Of a stretch of 64,000 bases of DNA, positions 37,501-48,400 are shown in pieces. The DNA comes from Inia geoffrensis (taxonomy: Eukaryota; Chordata; Mammalia; Artiodactyla; Iniidae), in the NCBI GenBank assembly GCA_036417435.1, contig CM070908.1, forward strand, positions 47,835,090 to 47,899,089, read 5' to 3'. A program made the translations under genes and the position numbers. Below the pieces are notes generated by a model. It saw only the letters and a program-made list of their open reading frames with translations, ran no database searches and was not told where the DNA came from. The stretch's first letter is position 1, and each line of letters opens with the position of its first letter.

Positions 37501-37865
37501 GATGGGTGCCCTGACTTCCCATTGTCCTATCCTGGGACATTGGTATTCAAAAAAGAACCATTAGGTCTTTTTTTTCTTTAACTGATTTGGTAGCCTAATG
37601 TTTACAATGAATTTATGACCATTACTAAAAACCTGCTTCTAAAGATTGTGCCTGATGAACCGGATGTCTGAATCTATTGTTAAAATAAGCTTCTATGCTT
37701 ACAAAGTGATTCACTTTAAAAGATTTTCATTTTCTTTCTCATAGCTATAATGATCCAGCCTTTTATGAAGAATGCAAAATGGAATACCTGAAGGAAAGGG
37801 AAGAATTCAGAAAAACTGGAATTCCTACCAAGAAAAGGCTGCAGAAGCTTCCCACAAGCATGTAG
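34483..37865 (+). CDS. CMC1: CMC1, C-terminal part (two coding exons)
   Basis: CMC1 is a small twin-CX9C protein imported into the mitochondrial intermembrane space through the Mia40 disulfide relay; in mammals it stabilises newly made COX1 with COX14 and COA3 early in cytochrome c oxidase assembly. The window holds the last two coding exons, 34483-34573 and 37745-37865, joined in frame (AA|C codon across the junction). They encode 70 full residues plus the end of a split codon: DFTKCC start, KC-RKENSALKE-C (an exact CX9C), EEC, and the end KKRLQKLPTSM followed by TAG. The protein is about 106 aa in human. The N-terminal part with the first Cys of the other CX9C pair is in exons 1-2, which I could not find here and which probably lie upstream. 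The residue at the junction is Asn, where I remember Tyr in human. Reading frame intact; no sign of decay. Confidence 0.96.
36220..37540 (+). mobile_element. L2 (LINE-2) fragment, split by a hAT element
   Basis: CTGCAGTCTGGCTTCTGCCC, GTCTGGATTATTGTAATAGC, and TCCTTCAAAATGCAACTCAA follow the L2 reverse-transcriptase/3' region in order and orientation. Heavily mutated. The hAT copy at 36899-37115 sits inside it. Confidence 0.7.
36899..37115. mobile_element. Non-autonomous hAT DNA transposon, second copy
   Basis: Same family as the 27.2-kb copy: CAGTGGTCCCAACC left end, GGTTGGGGGCCCCCG right end, GTAATGCGAGCGATGGGG and CTCACCTCCTGCTGTG inside. Perfect 8-bp target duplication ATCTAAGG at 36891-36898 and 37116-37123. 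Confidence 0.94.
37745..37865 (+). CDS. CMC1: CMC1 exon 4 (terminal coding)
   Basis: 121 bp from the acceptor CTCATAG|CTATAATG to TAG. Encodes YNDPAFYEECKMEYLKERE and the basic C-terminal tail. Length, frame and stop agree with the mammalian protein. Confidence 0.97.
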
Positions 37866-38012
37866 GCAAATATTCAAATGATACTCAGTAACGCCAACGT
37901 TCATGGAAAGAAATCACAGTCACCTGAAATGATGGACTCAAAGAAGTGCTTGCTTCATCCTTAATTATGGAAATAATTTTATCTGAAATAAAGGCTTTTT
38001 TTTAAACTTCAA
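37866..38012 (+). other. CMC1: CMC1 3'UTR
   Basis: About 145 nt from the stop to the probable cleavage region, 15-25 nt after the AATAAA. Exact end not determinable from sequence alone. Confidence 0.7.
37987..37992 (+). terminator. CMC1: CMC1 poly(A) signal
   Basis: Canonical AATAAA followed by a T-run (37996-38003) and GTTGAGTTTATTG, a plausible downstream element. A second AATAAA in the same 12-base context (GAAATAAAGGCT) is at 38367-38372 and could serve a longer 3' end. Confidence 0.8.
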
Positions 38013-41000
38013 AGTTGAGTTTATTGAATGGCATAGGAGTAAGCAGGGAAATGGGACATGGTTTGCCTGGGTTGTAATGGGGTTTTTCATATAGAGAACA
38101 GCTATAGTTCTCTAACAGTGATACCAGTCTTTAGGTTTCCACATAAATCTTACTCAACAATCTATAGACTAATCATGGGGCCAGAAGTAACTAAAGGAAA
38201 GCAGGAATGGACAGCCTTCAAAGGAGTTAATAACTTGGCAGTATAGCAGGATGGTCGTGAACCTGGCTGTACCACTGAGGATGAACTGAGTAGGTAAGTC
38301 GAGTATGTACTTGGACATACTTGGAGTCTTGGACGTGGTAAATGCGCTTTAATGGTTATTAGTAGAAATAAAGGCTTATTTGGAAACACAGATGAGGAGA
38401 TAAGTGCTTGTACATGAATTAGTTTTACTTACATCTTTAATAGAAAATTTCCTAAAATGTAGTGGCATTTCTTGACCTGTTAGTTCTGCTACTGAAAATA
38501 TTTTAATCTTTTAAAAAAAGTCTTCTTTAGGGCTTCCCTGGTGGCACAGTGGTTCAGAGTCCACCTGCCAATGCAGGGGACACGGGTTCGTGCCCTGGTC
38601 TGGGAAGATCCCGCATGCCGCGGAGCGGCTGGGCCCATGAGCCATGGCCACTGAGCCTGCGCGTCCGGAGCCTGTGCTCCGCAACAGGAGAGGCCACAAC
38701 AGTGAGAGGCCCGCATACCGCATTAAAAAAAAAAAAAAAAAAGTCGTCTTTATAAGGATGAATGACCATTTTGTAACGTAGTAGTGGTTTCAGGAACTAG
38801 TGTAAAATTTTTCTGTTCCGATGTAATAATTTGATCCCAGGTTCAGCTTTTATATTAAAAGTTGCTTTTTTTCCTATGAGCTGTTAACTCTTCACCATAG
38901 CCATTGCAACTAGTTTCCAGGTAAGTAAAATTTTTATGTATTTACATAGTTTTTATTAAAATCACAAATAGAAATTCCTGCCTACTAGGACAAGATTTAA
39001 CTTAGGCCATCGAGTTAAAAGTAAATAGGACCCTAAAGAACCATGCGATGTTCAAGTTCCACACTTTGCTCTTGAGTAGACCACTCAAAGGAACTACTTG
39101 ACTCTTACATGAAACCCAGAGAGACCACATTTTCCAGGTATACAGATCAAAAGGAGGGAGACAACAGGAGCAGACAAGCAAAGCAGATACAGCCACAGAG
39201 ACCACAGGGCATGGGGGTAAACAAGCCCATGCTCCTCAGGGGGCCTTTTGATTTCCTAGAGCACAGGAATTTGTTTTTAATGACTTAAGTGAAGAAAGGG
39301 CAAAATGGTTACTTTAAAAAGCTACTAAAAATATACTTGTGGTTATTTTATAATTTTAATTAGAATTAGAGGGGCCAGCTTCATTTTTATGTGGAAAATT
39401 CATCTATGTAGATGTTGCTTCCCCACAAGTACTAGACAGACTAGGTTACAGAATATTAAAATGTCCACTGCATGCATGGTTCTCTGGGGAATCCGTCCCC
39501 GTCCACTCGGCTCTTCCTCTGGCTGGCACCCCTGCACCTCTGCTGACCCTCTTCTGTTCAGTTACAGGCCACAGATCCCCGTACGATCTGCCTCCTCCAG
39601 ACAGCGTTTCTGCATGAGACCATGACTGTTTTCACAGGATTCAGTCCTTTAGTGCATGAAGCCTGAACTCTCCCCTCTACTTTGGTTCTTGTGTTCCACA
39701 GAGGTACATCCCTGCTCTAGTTATGAATTAGGTTCCATTTTAGCAGAACCTCAGTTTCCTTTTGGAGAAGATGTAACTTCTATTTTAGCTAATGGGGAGG
39801 ATTGAGAGGCTTTTGTTGTTGTTATCCGTGTTCTTTTCACTCTGTTGAGTTATGGATATGCTGAATTGGGTTATCCTTATGAAAATCTGGAGGTTAAAGA
39901 AATTTTCAAGGGAAGTCCTTTGGAGCAAGCTTCAACTAGTATGAAACAAGTCAACAAAATTTTCCATTTTAAATAAGCTACAGATGGGCCATTCTCTCAC
40001 TTCTCTTTGAATCTTACCAATAAAAGAAATCATAAAGTACATTTAAAAATTTATGACTGGGAAAATTTCTTTTGGTTACCCTTTCCTAAATAGTTTTACA
40101 TCATTTGTTTAGCACTTTAAATTGTCAAGAACATCTAGCATACCTGTTTGATAGCTACCCTATTGTTGAGATGCAAAAGCATTGTCTCCATTCAGAAGTT
40201 GGTTTAACAAGACAAATGTCTGTTACATGAATCAGATTAACAACCTATAATTAGTACATGACCCTGGATATTTAGGCAAGGACAATATTTCCACTTCAGT
40301 TTCAAACAAAAATAATTTATTTTAAGTAATGTCTTGGCATTGTTCAAAACATTAATCAAGCCATTATGTCATATGACTTATTTTCTTTACAAAGGAAAAT
40401 GCTCAATCTTGGTTTTAAAAAAGGCAAACCAGTAAGCTACATTAGAGATTAGATATAATGTACAGCCTATGCAGCCACATGACAAATAGTTTCTGCTGCT
40501 TTATTACACAGGTGGTTGCTTCCTTCAGCTAAAGCCTGGTGTCTTGTATTTGTTTTATGCATATTGGGTTTTGTTCTATTACTTGGCAGGAGATTGTACT
40601 CCCTCGAGTCAGCTGTGTTCATTGGTCAGAATAAATTCCAGCATCTGACACCAACTCCATTAATCACAGACAAGCTTGAATAAGTGAGTAAGATAATAGA
40701 AAGACAAATATCTGGTGAATGGTGAACACTGTTTATAGATGTATGCTATTCAGTTAATGTAGAAGAGATTTGAAATATTCTTTTGAGTCCAAGGTGTTTG
40801 CAACTGTCTATCAAAAAGGATAAAGGCCTTCTACATGAAACGCTTTATCTCAGGCAAAAGATGTAGGAACGGAGACATATATTACTAATATTCTTAATAC
40901 CACCACCCTGAAAGAATACAGAGAAATTTCCGTATGAAGCCATCCTTGTTACTTGTTTATAAATGATAGGCTCTTAGAATCAAAGCGTTGGGGGACATTT

Positions 41001-42016
41001 CATTATTATACTATTATCATATATCAATACAGCACAGAATTGGGTTTCTAGGATTCTAATTTCTAATGAATTAAAAACCACTTTCTCAATAAGTAAAATC
41101 ATTACATTTCAAAACAAAGTTTAACCAGTTAATAAGCTGCTCTACGTAACAAGCTGGTGTAGACCCTTTGAAGAAAACGGCTCTATACAGTTACACACCC
41201 ACTGGGATTTTCACTATAGCACTGAAGGACAGATTAGACTGAAGCCTTTGTGATACTATTCCTACTTCTAACTGGATAATGTATATGACTGTAATAGTTT
41301 ATTCACACACCACATGTTTTTTCAACTATTTCATCACTTTTTTTCAATTAAGACTTGAGGGATGTACCAGGACAGAGTTGGCTTCAACGAGCAGATCATT
41401 TCAAGTCTTAAAATCCAAATTGTACTTTAAATTTTATCAACATCGTGATTATGACTTTAAATCTTATACTTTGAGACACAATAGCACATATAGATGCAAT
41501 AACCCAGATAATATTGTTCCACTGTAATTTCCTTATCCTTACGTGTTATAAGGTCAGCAGAAATATAACCTAAGTCACATTGCCATTTTACTCCTTTATG
41601 CAACTTAAAGCAACTTCTTAACATGCTTTTTCTCTGATACAATGGTCTCCTTTATTTTTATGAGTTAGGCATTTCACATGCTTTGTAAAACTGTGTCTGA
41701 AAACTTTCAATTCCATTCTTCATGTGAGGGGCAGAAATGTACAATTATCATCAAAGGTAGAGTTGTCATTGTGAAACACCTTAGGTTTATTAATTAGTAA
41801 CACATATCTGATTCTTAGCCAGAATATGGAGCTGGAGGGTGTTCTTTCATACTGAAAAATCAACTACATAATATGGTACATTATGTGCAAATGTAAATAC
41901 TGAAGAACTCTGCAAAAGTTTAATCAAAATCTGCTTTCAGTTTGTTAATGATTTCCCAAGAAAACCACTGAGGGAGATACAGCAACCTCGTGAGAACATC
42001 ATAAATCTCTTCATAA
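38013..42016. other. Convergent interval between CMC1 and AZI2, part probably AZI2 3'UTR
   Basis: No coding exon on either strand. On the minus strand the AZI2 3'UTR must begin at 42016. Candidate minus-strand AATAAA motifs occur at 41786-41791, 41651-41656 and, at the far end, 38020-38025; which is used cannot be read from the sequence. One CHR SINE (38530) lies here; the rest is AT-rich unique sequence. Confidence 0.6.
38530..38738 (+). mobile_element. CHR-type SINE
   Basis: GGCTTCCCTGGTGGCACAGT head, B-box GGGTTCG, CCGCATACCGCATT and an A-tail. Duplication AAAAGTCTTCTTTA (38516-38529) against AAAAGTCGTCTTTA (38739-38752). Confidence 0.96.
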
Positions 42017-42429
42017 TTAATTTTTATAATGGCAGTTTTGATTACGTTGATCCAAGTAATGCAGTGGTGGCAGGTTGGGTAAAGGCAAAGGTTTATTTTT
42101 AGTTTCCCCAAATGTTGTCTCACTTGATTTAGGAGGGCTTGGGAATACCCAAGAATTATCTTCCAGAGAATTTCTGCCGTAAGAATTGTGTTCCTGAAAG
42201 TTTGTGCCATCGTGAGGAATGGATCGCTCATGATCTGTCCATGACTGGAGAGCTGCTTTCTCTGATAAAACCTTTGCATCTCCTGGTAAAGGGGAAGACG
42301 TGGCATGACAAAGAGTTTTGCCATTTGGTGAGAGAGGGCCCTGTCTTTTGTATGTTGCAGTAAAATTCATCAAGTGCAGTTCTGTGCTGTCTTTCCCAAG
42401 GTCTTCCATGCATCCTGCTGGTGCACAAG
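42017..42429 (-). CDS. AZI2: AZI2 last coding exon
   Basis: 413 coding bp. Acceptor CTTTCTTTTCAG|CTTGTG; stop at 42019-42017. Encodes residues 257-393: CAPAGCMEDLGKDSTELHLM, then a Ser/Pro-rich linker, then PLPNLPPLHYLDQ and the C-terminus. All three minus-strand frames are unusually open here (see findings). Confidence 0.97.
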
Positions 42430-45400
42430 CTGAAAAGAAAGCACAGGCTAAGCATCAGCTGTCCTGGTATTTATGATCATAAAACAGTAAACAAACACTT
42501 TGTTAATTTGGTTGATTCTAGAACTGGAAATGGACATTTCCAAGTTAGTGCGATCACTGTGGCAGTGTGACTTGAAGTTGACAGATGATCTCAGTTCTAA
42601 TCCTGGATCCAGTATTTACTGACAGGGTGACACTCGACTGCTCCAGGTGTTACTTCTCTTGTCTGCAAAATGGACACAGGAATCTTGTCCCGCCCATATC
42701 ATAGTGAACATGAGGAAATTCCTATTGTAAAAAGCTGGAAACCAATTCACTTAAAATACAAGTAAAGACCCTGTTCCTGGCTCTTAATATGGCTGGAGAA
42801 GGCTTGCAGAATGTTTGTGTATCAGTGGAGACTAAGAAAGCTGTTCTTAAGTTTTAATAATCTTGTTAGATATAATATTCCTTAGCTTAGTCAAATCTGT
42901 TTTCCATAGGTGGTCCAAAAGTAAATTTTTCAAGAAATAACTACATTGTGAATTGGTGAGACCCAACTGAAATTTAATATATATTAAAGGCTTTTATGGA
43001 TAAAACAATTTAAATTAAAACCTATAAAATCATCTCATTTCTTATCAAATATAATGGTAAATGTAAATTCTGCTATGGTCACAATATAGGTCAAAAAAAA
43101 GCAAAAAAAAATGAGTTTAGTAACATGTAATGGCTTAGAAAACAGACCACTCTCCAGCTGCTGTTCAGCCACAGACAACACAAAGCAAGGGTGTGCTTCC
43201 CTCCCTCTGGACAGATACCAAGTGCCACCAAGGCCTGACTCTAGTTTTAAAGGAGAAAGAAACTGAACCACATTAAAAAATAAGCTCACTGCCCGTTTTC
43301 TTGGGAGGAGGAGACAGTGCTCAGCTTCTGGACAGGGTGACGCGTGGGTCTAGAGAAAAGGTGACCTGGGCTTATCTCTGTCCACTCCGCAAAGCACTCA
43401 ATTCTTTGTGGAGAGTGGTTGCCCCAGGCCTGGCACTGTCGTAGGAAACGTGCTAGAAACTTACGGTTAAAAGCAGGCAAAGATTGATCATTCACCAGCT
43501 CAGAAGGGACACGACAATAAGCATTTCCAAATGAGTAGAGAGCATTTCTCCTTAATTATTTTTTGGAAGTTCTATTTAGTATATAAGAGGCTCACTGAAA
43601 ACTTACTCCATGAGTCTCATTTAAGAGAGGTCTTATTTCTACCACCAACTTAAAGTTGTCTCATATGTAACCCTGGCCACTGGAAAACCTGAGGACAAAA
43701 TGAACCGTAAACTAATTTGGGGCATGCCAAAGTACCTTATTGTTTTGCCTGGTTCATAAGTAACTAACCCTAGAAATGGAAAGGCAATTCTGAATTTAGC
43801 TTTCTGTCCCAACGTGCAACGTACCCCGCCCCACAGGGAACATTTCTGAGGAGAACTATTTATAAAATCTCTTGTGCCCTCTTTAGGGACAATTTGAGGT
43901 GCAAATGACAATTGTAAATTAATGATTTTTTAAAAAATAAAAAGTCACATCTCATTCCTTTAAAAATAAAGTTTACAGCATTCAAATTTACATTACACAA
44001 CTTTACAGGAATACAATCATTACGTAATAAAAGGTACAAATGCACTGATTTTTCTCAGTATAGAAATAGCTTTGGCAAAGTAGCCACTACTAGTTAACAC
44101 AAAACTCAAGAAAACGTTTAATCAGCCAAGCAGTTAAATATGCAAAGCAATGAAAATTTTTGTTTGGTTGAAAGGGCTAAGTGAGTATAGCATCTAGTCT
44201 CTATTCAAAATAATCTATCCTTTAAGGAAAGAAAAATTAAGTTTACAAAAAATGAAAATAACCAAATAACGAATCAGAGTTCTCTCTTTAAAAACAATTT
44301 AAAGAGCTACGTCTTTGGTATATTCTGTAGCACTGGAATCAAAGTAGTTTTTGGTGTCTTTTTTTTTTTTTTTTTTTAATATATGAAGTAGTTGTGGTAA
44401 GTCAACTAGAGCAAACTTAACACCTCAGCCTTGAACACATAAGCAACACTTGGCTGAGAAAAAAGCCACAAGGGGAAAAGAATACAGTACTGAAGAAACA
44501 CACATCAGCAACACCTTTATGTGTGAAGTTGACCAGTATGAGGCTGAAGCCAGAGCAGAGAATGGGTGGCTGTGAATAGACTACATATACTTTGGCTTAT
44601 CAAACTCATTTGATGAGATTTCGATAAGATACGATAAGGAGTTGCTCTTTGAGCAGTTTGGCTGGAATCAGTGGTTTCCGGCAAACCCTTACTTGCCTTT
44701 CTTGATTGCAGTTGGGGTTTTCAGCTTTCTTAGCAGTTCAGCTTGTACTTGAGTCACCAGATGTAAATTAGACATTTCTCTCTTCAGTTCCCAGTATGCA
44801 CTTTGCATATTATCACTGAAATACAGCGTTTAAAAAAAAAAAAAAAAGTTAATGGTTATTATTCTCTGTGGAGAGAAGGGAATAACTTTAAAATAGAAAT
44901 GAGCTTATCTGCATTTCTGCTCAAATTGTTGTGAAATAATACAAATTAAATAAAACGTCCTCATTAAATAATTAAAATATTTAAATAGAGCATTGTAACA
45001 AGTGAAAAAATCTTATTCACAGTAACACTGACCTAATTTTTATCAATTAACTGAACTATATTAAACAGAAGGGTATTATAAAAAGTATTCTAACCAACGA
45101 GTTTAATAGTTCTCTTCTCAGGACTGAGATTTTATGATAGCCTACGATGTGCAGTGGCATTAATATATTTAATAGTAAGGAATATGGTCTTCACTTGCAA
45201 ATATGATCAAGAATAGGGCTTCCCTGGTGGCGCAGTGGTTGAGAGTCTGCCTGCCAATGCAGGGGACACGGGTTCATGCCCCGGTCCGGAAAGATCCCAC
45301 ATGCCGCTGAGCGGCTGGACCCGTGAGCCATGGCCGCTGAGCCTGTGTGTCCGGAGCCTGTGCTCCACAGCGGGAGAGGCCACAGCACTGAGAGGCCCGC

Positions 45401-48400
45401 GTACCGCAAAAAAAAAAAAAAAAAAAAAGAATAAAGTGACATTCATTCATGGATGGATTTTAAATTTGTATTTATCTTTCGATTATTCTGTTCTGATGTT
45501 GTGAACTGAAATGCTGTTATCAATTCTGAATGTACACCGAAGCCCACATTAAAATAAAATTTAGGTTTCATGCATTCCAGTCTTTTATGTTTGACTGGGC
45601 TGTCTCATATTGTTGGTTCTAAACCAATGTGACATGACAGCACAAGACATGAAGAGCCAGCTGATTTCCTGGTAAAGGAAAAGGAGCTGGAGAGAGGATT
45701 ATATGAAACAGAAATAAAAACTTCACAAATACCTCTCATAATTAAAAGTATTTTACCTCAATTATCTGAGAAGTTATAAATCAGTTATTTTAAACCTAAT
45801 TTTATTGAGTTTCGTCTTCCATTAAGCATTCTTATTTGCATATTCTTTTACGTTAAGTTGCCAACTAAATAAATCAAAATCTTCAACACATATGTAAGAA
45901 CAACTGATCTCACAGTGTTCAAACAATCCCTACTGCCTCTTAAAGATATTAGTGTAATTTTAGTAATAATGAAATCAAATTAAACATGTCACGTCATGCT
46001 TCAATTTTTGTCTAGCTATAAACAAAAACCTTTAAACTACAAGGATAACACTCTTCATATCTAAATCTAATATCTTATTCTAATTATGGAAACAACAGAT
46101 ATATTCAAAAACAGTTATTTTGAATTATGACATTCTTTTTTTGTCAAAATATTCCCATTCCACTCAGATATAATTCTTTCAATAGGAGCAGGAGAATAAA
46201 CTTTATACTGCTTTTGAGAAAAATCTACTTGTTTTAATCTGTTGTAACGTCATTTGTTAACCAGTAGTCTATTAAAAAACACAGGGATTTTTGCAGGTTT
46301 TTGATAGGTGTGAAATAATTACTTCACAAAAATTAGTTAACCACCTCTGCTTCGGCAGTTAACATCTGAGCCGTGTGCTACAATGAGTGTCTCACATAGG
46401 AACTGTCTGAAGTGTGAAGAGTCAGTGGTTCCTTGGTACAATTCTGGGCATTCAGCATGCTTCCCAAAAAGAGTTACTCACATTACGTAGCAGCTAAGTG
46501 TAAACACTGTACATGTGCTAATTCATGCAGACAGTCATGATATGAATCATACAGATTAGAAACAGTGGCTTGAGATTGTAAATCAGTACCTGACTTGGAG
46601 AAAAGCAAATACAGTACTCAAGACAGTGTTTGGATACTGGAATATCAAACATTTCATCATTCAAAATAGCTACCCATATAAAATAAGAGAAAATTATAAT
46701 AGAGGTGTTAATGCAGCACTAATACACATTTTCCAATTCAATTTAATGAAGACTGCTTATAAATTAGGTGACACCAAAAACTAGGTCACCTAGTTTAACA
46801 TATGTCTAATCTTTTTCTTTTGCCCTTAATGTTACCTGAATTGAAAACTACAGATATAAAAAGCTAAAATTATTACTCAGTATAAGCTCTCCCTCTTGTG
46901 GATAACAAAGTAATGGCAGTTACTTTACACTTCATTTATATTAAAGTGCTATAGTCTTCAAAATGTGTTAAAAATTTTTAAATTCTACTTGAACAAATCA
47001 TTGCTTAAGTAAGACTGGACAGCTGCCATCCACAGATCTTTAGCAGAGCTCCAGCTAACCTTTACTTATCCAGGTATTTTTGAGCCTATAAACTGTTCCC
47101 CTTCTACCTCCCACCAGCTGGGAATATAAATTAGTTAAATTTTGCTTTAAATACCATACAAGCAAAATCCTAATGATATATATAGTTGTGTACAAAGAAC
47201 TCATAAAGCTACTTGAACACTGAGATGCAACACCAAAGCACCCCAAATGAAAACCCTAAGAAATAAGACAGATGAGACAAAAAGATAACGGTGGTTGACC
47301 ATGTACTATGTGCTAGACAGGCACCTCACCCGGTTCTCACACAAACAACCTGGGAGCTCACTTCACACACAAGGAAGCAGGTGCAGGAGAACTTCCTGAC
47401 TCTAACAAGCTGCTGTTCAAAGCTGCCTTTCAGCTATCCAGTCCTGTGACTGACTGCTGCCCTTTGTGGGTAACATTTTTCAAATCATCATAACCTTCAG
47501 CTTCATCACATTTGCCAACTACTGACTTCCAACACAACCTTCTTCGTCCCAGTATAAAATTCCACACCTCTAAATTTTAAACGTAATGAAACCTGCTTAT
47601 CCACATCTCAACAAGGGGGCACATGTCCAGCTTACATGGTAAAAACTGTGTAAAAGCTCAGTTTTCTTAATTGACACTGTACGTTCAACTCTTTAATACT
47701 GAATGTTCCTTGTATAAGAAAAATCTACTTGATTTTGTTTTTTTTACTTCAGCCCTATTTTTCTTTAGCTTTTGAAAATTTATTGAACTATTACATTGCC
47801 CAGAGGAATTAAAATGAAAGTATGGGATAATCTTAGCCAAGAACTAGAGACTTTGAAATGTATATCTTGACAATTGTGATTTCTTCAAACAAGCATCTTT
47901 CAAATATTTTTAATTGTAAGGCACAGCAGGCAATCATTTTACACTGCAACCCATATTCTGTTATGTTCTATTCTGTTTTATTTCTTATTTTTAAAATGCT
48001 TGTCTTAACTCACAAAATTTCATGATCAACTAAGGCAACACAGCACAGTGTGAAAAACACTAACCTAATCCCTATTTTCTAAACCAAGAATTTGCATCTG
48101 AAGAAGTTACCCCATACCTAGATCTGGCTTAAGAACTGAAGGCAACAACATAAAGGTAACCCCAACTAGTACACTGGCAGGACATTGGCCAAGTTTCTGA
48201 TGGGCAGGGCTGTTATTGTTAAATGATACTGTATACAATGAGGAACATATAAAAGGCCTCCAGTAATTAAAATGTTCACTCAGGAAACAATATGGTACCA
48301 CCTTGTTCCCCTGGCAATATGATGGAGGAAATGCAAAAAATGAGGTGTTCCAAAAAGGGGAGTTTTCCAAATAACTGGAAAATAATCCTTAAAAATACCT

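Larger units (their letters stand above)
34574..37744 (+). other. CMC1: CMC1 last intron
   Basis: 3.17 kb GT-AG intron. Contains a TG microsatellite near 34605, unique sequence to about 36.2 kb, then an L2 fossil with a hAT insertion, and a T-rich acceptor tract (TTTTCATTTTCTTTCTCATAG). Confidence 0.93.
42430..44696 (-). other. AZI2: AZI2 last intron (GC-AG)
   Basis: 2.27 kb; starts GC and ends AG on the transcript strand. Contains a MIR-like SINE (42570-42715) and otherwise unique sequence. Confidence 0.88.
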
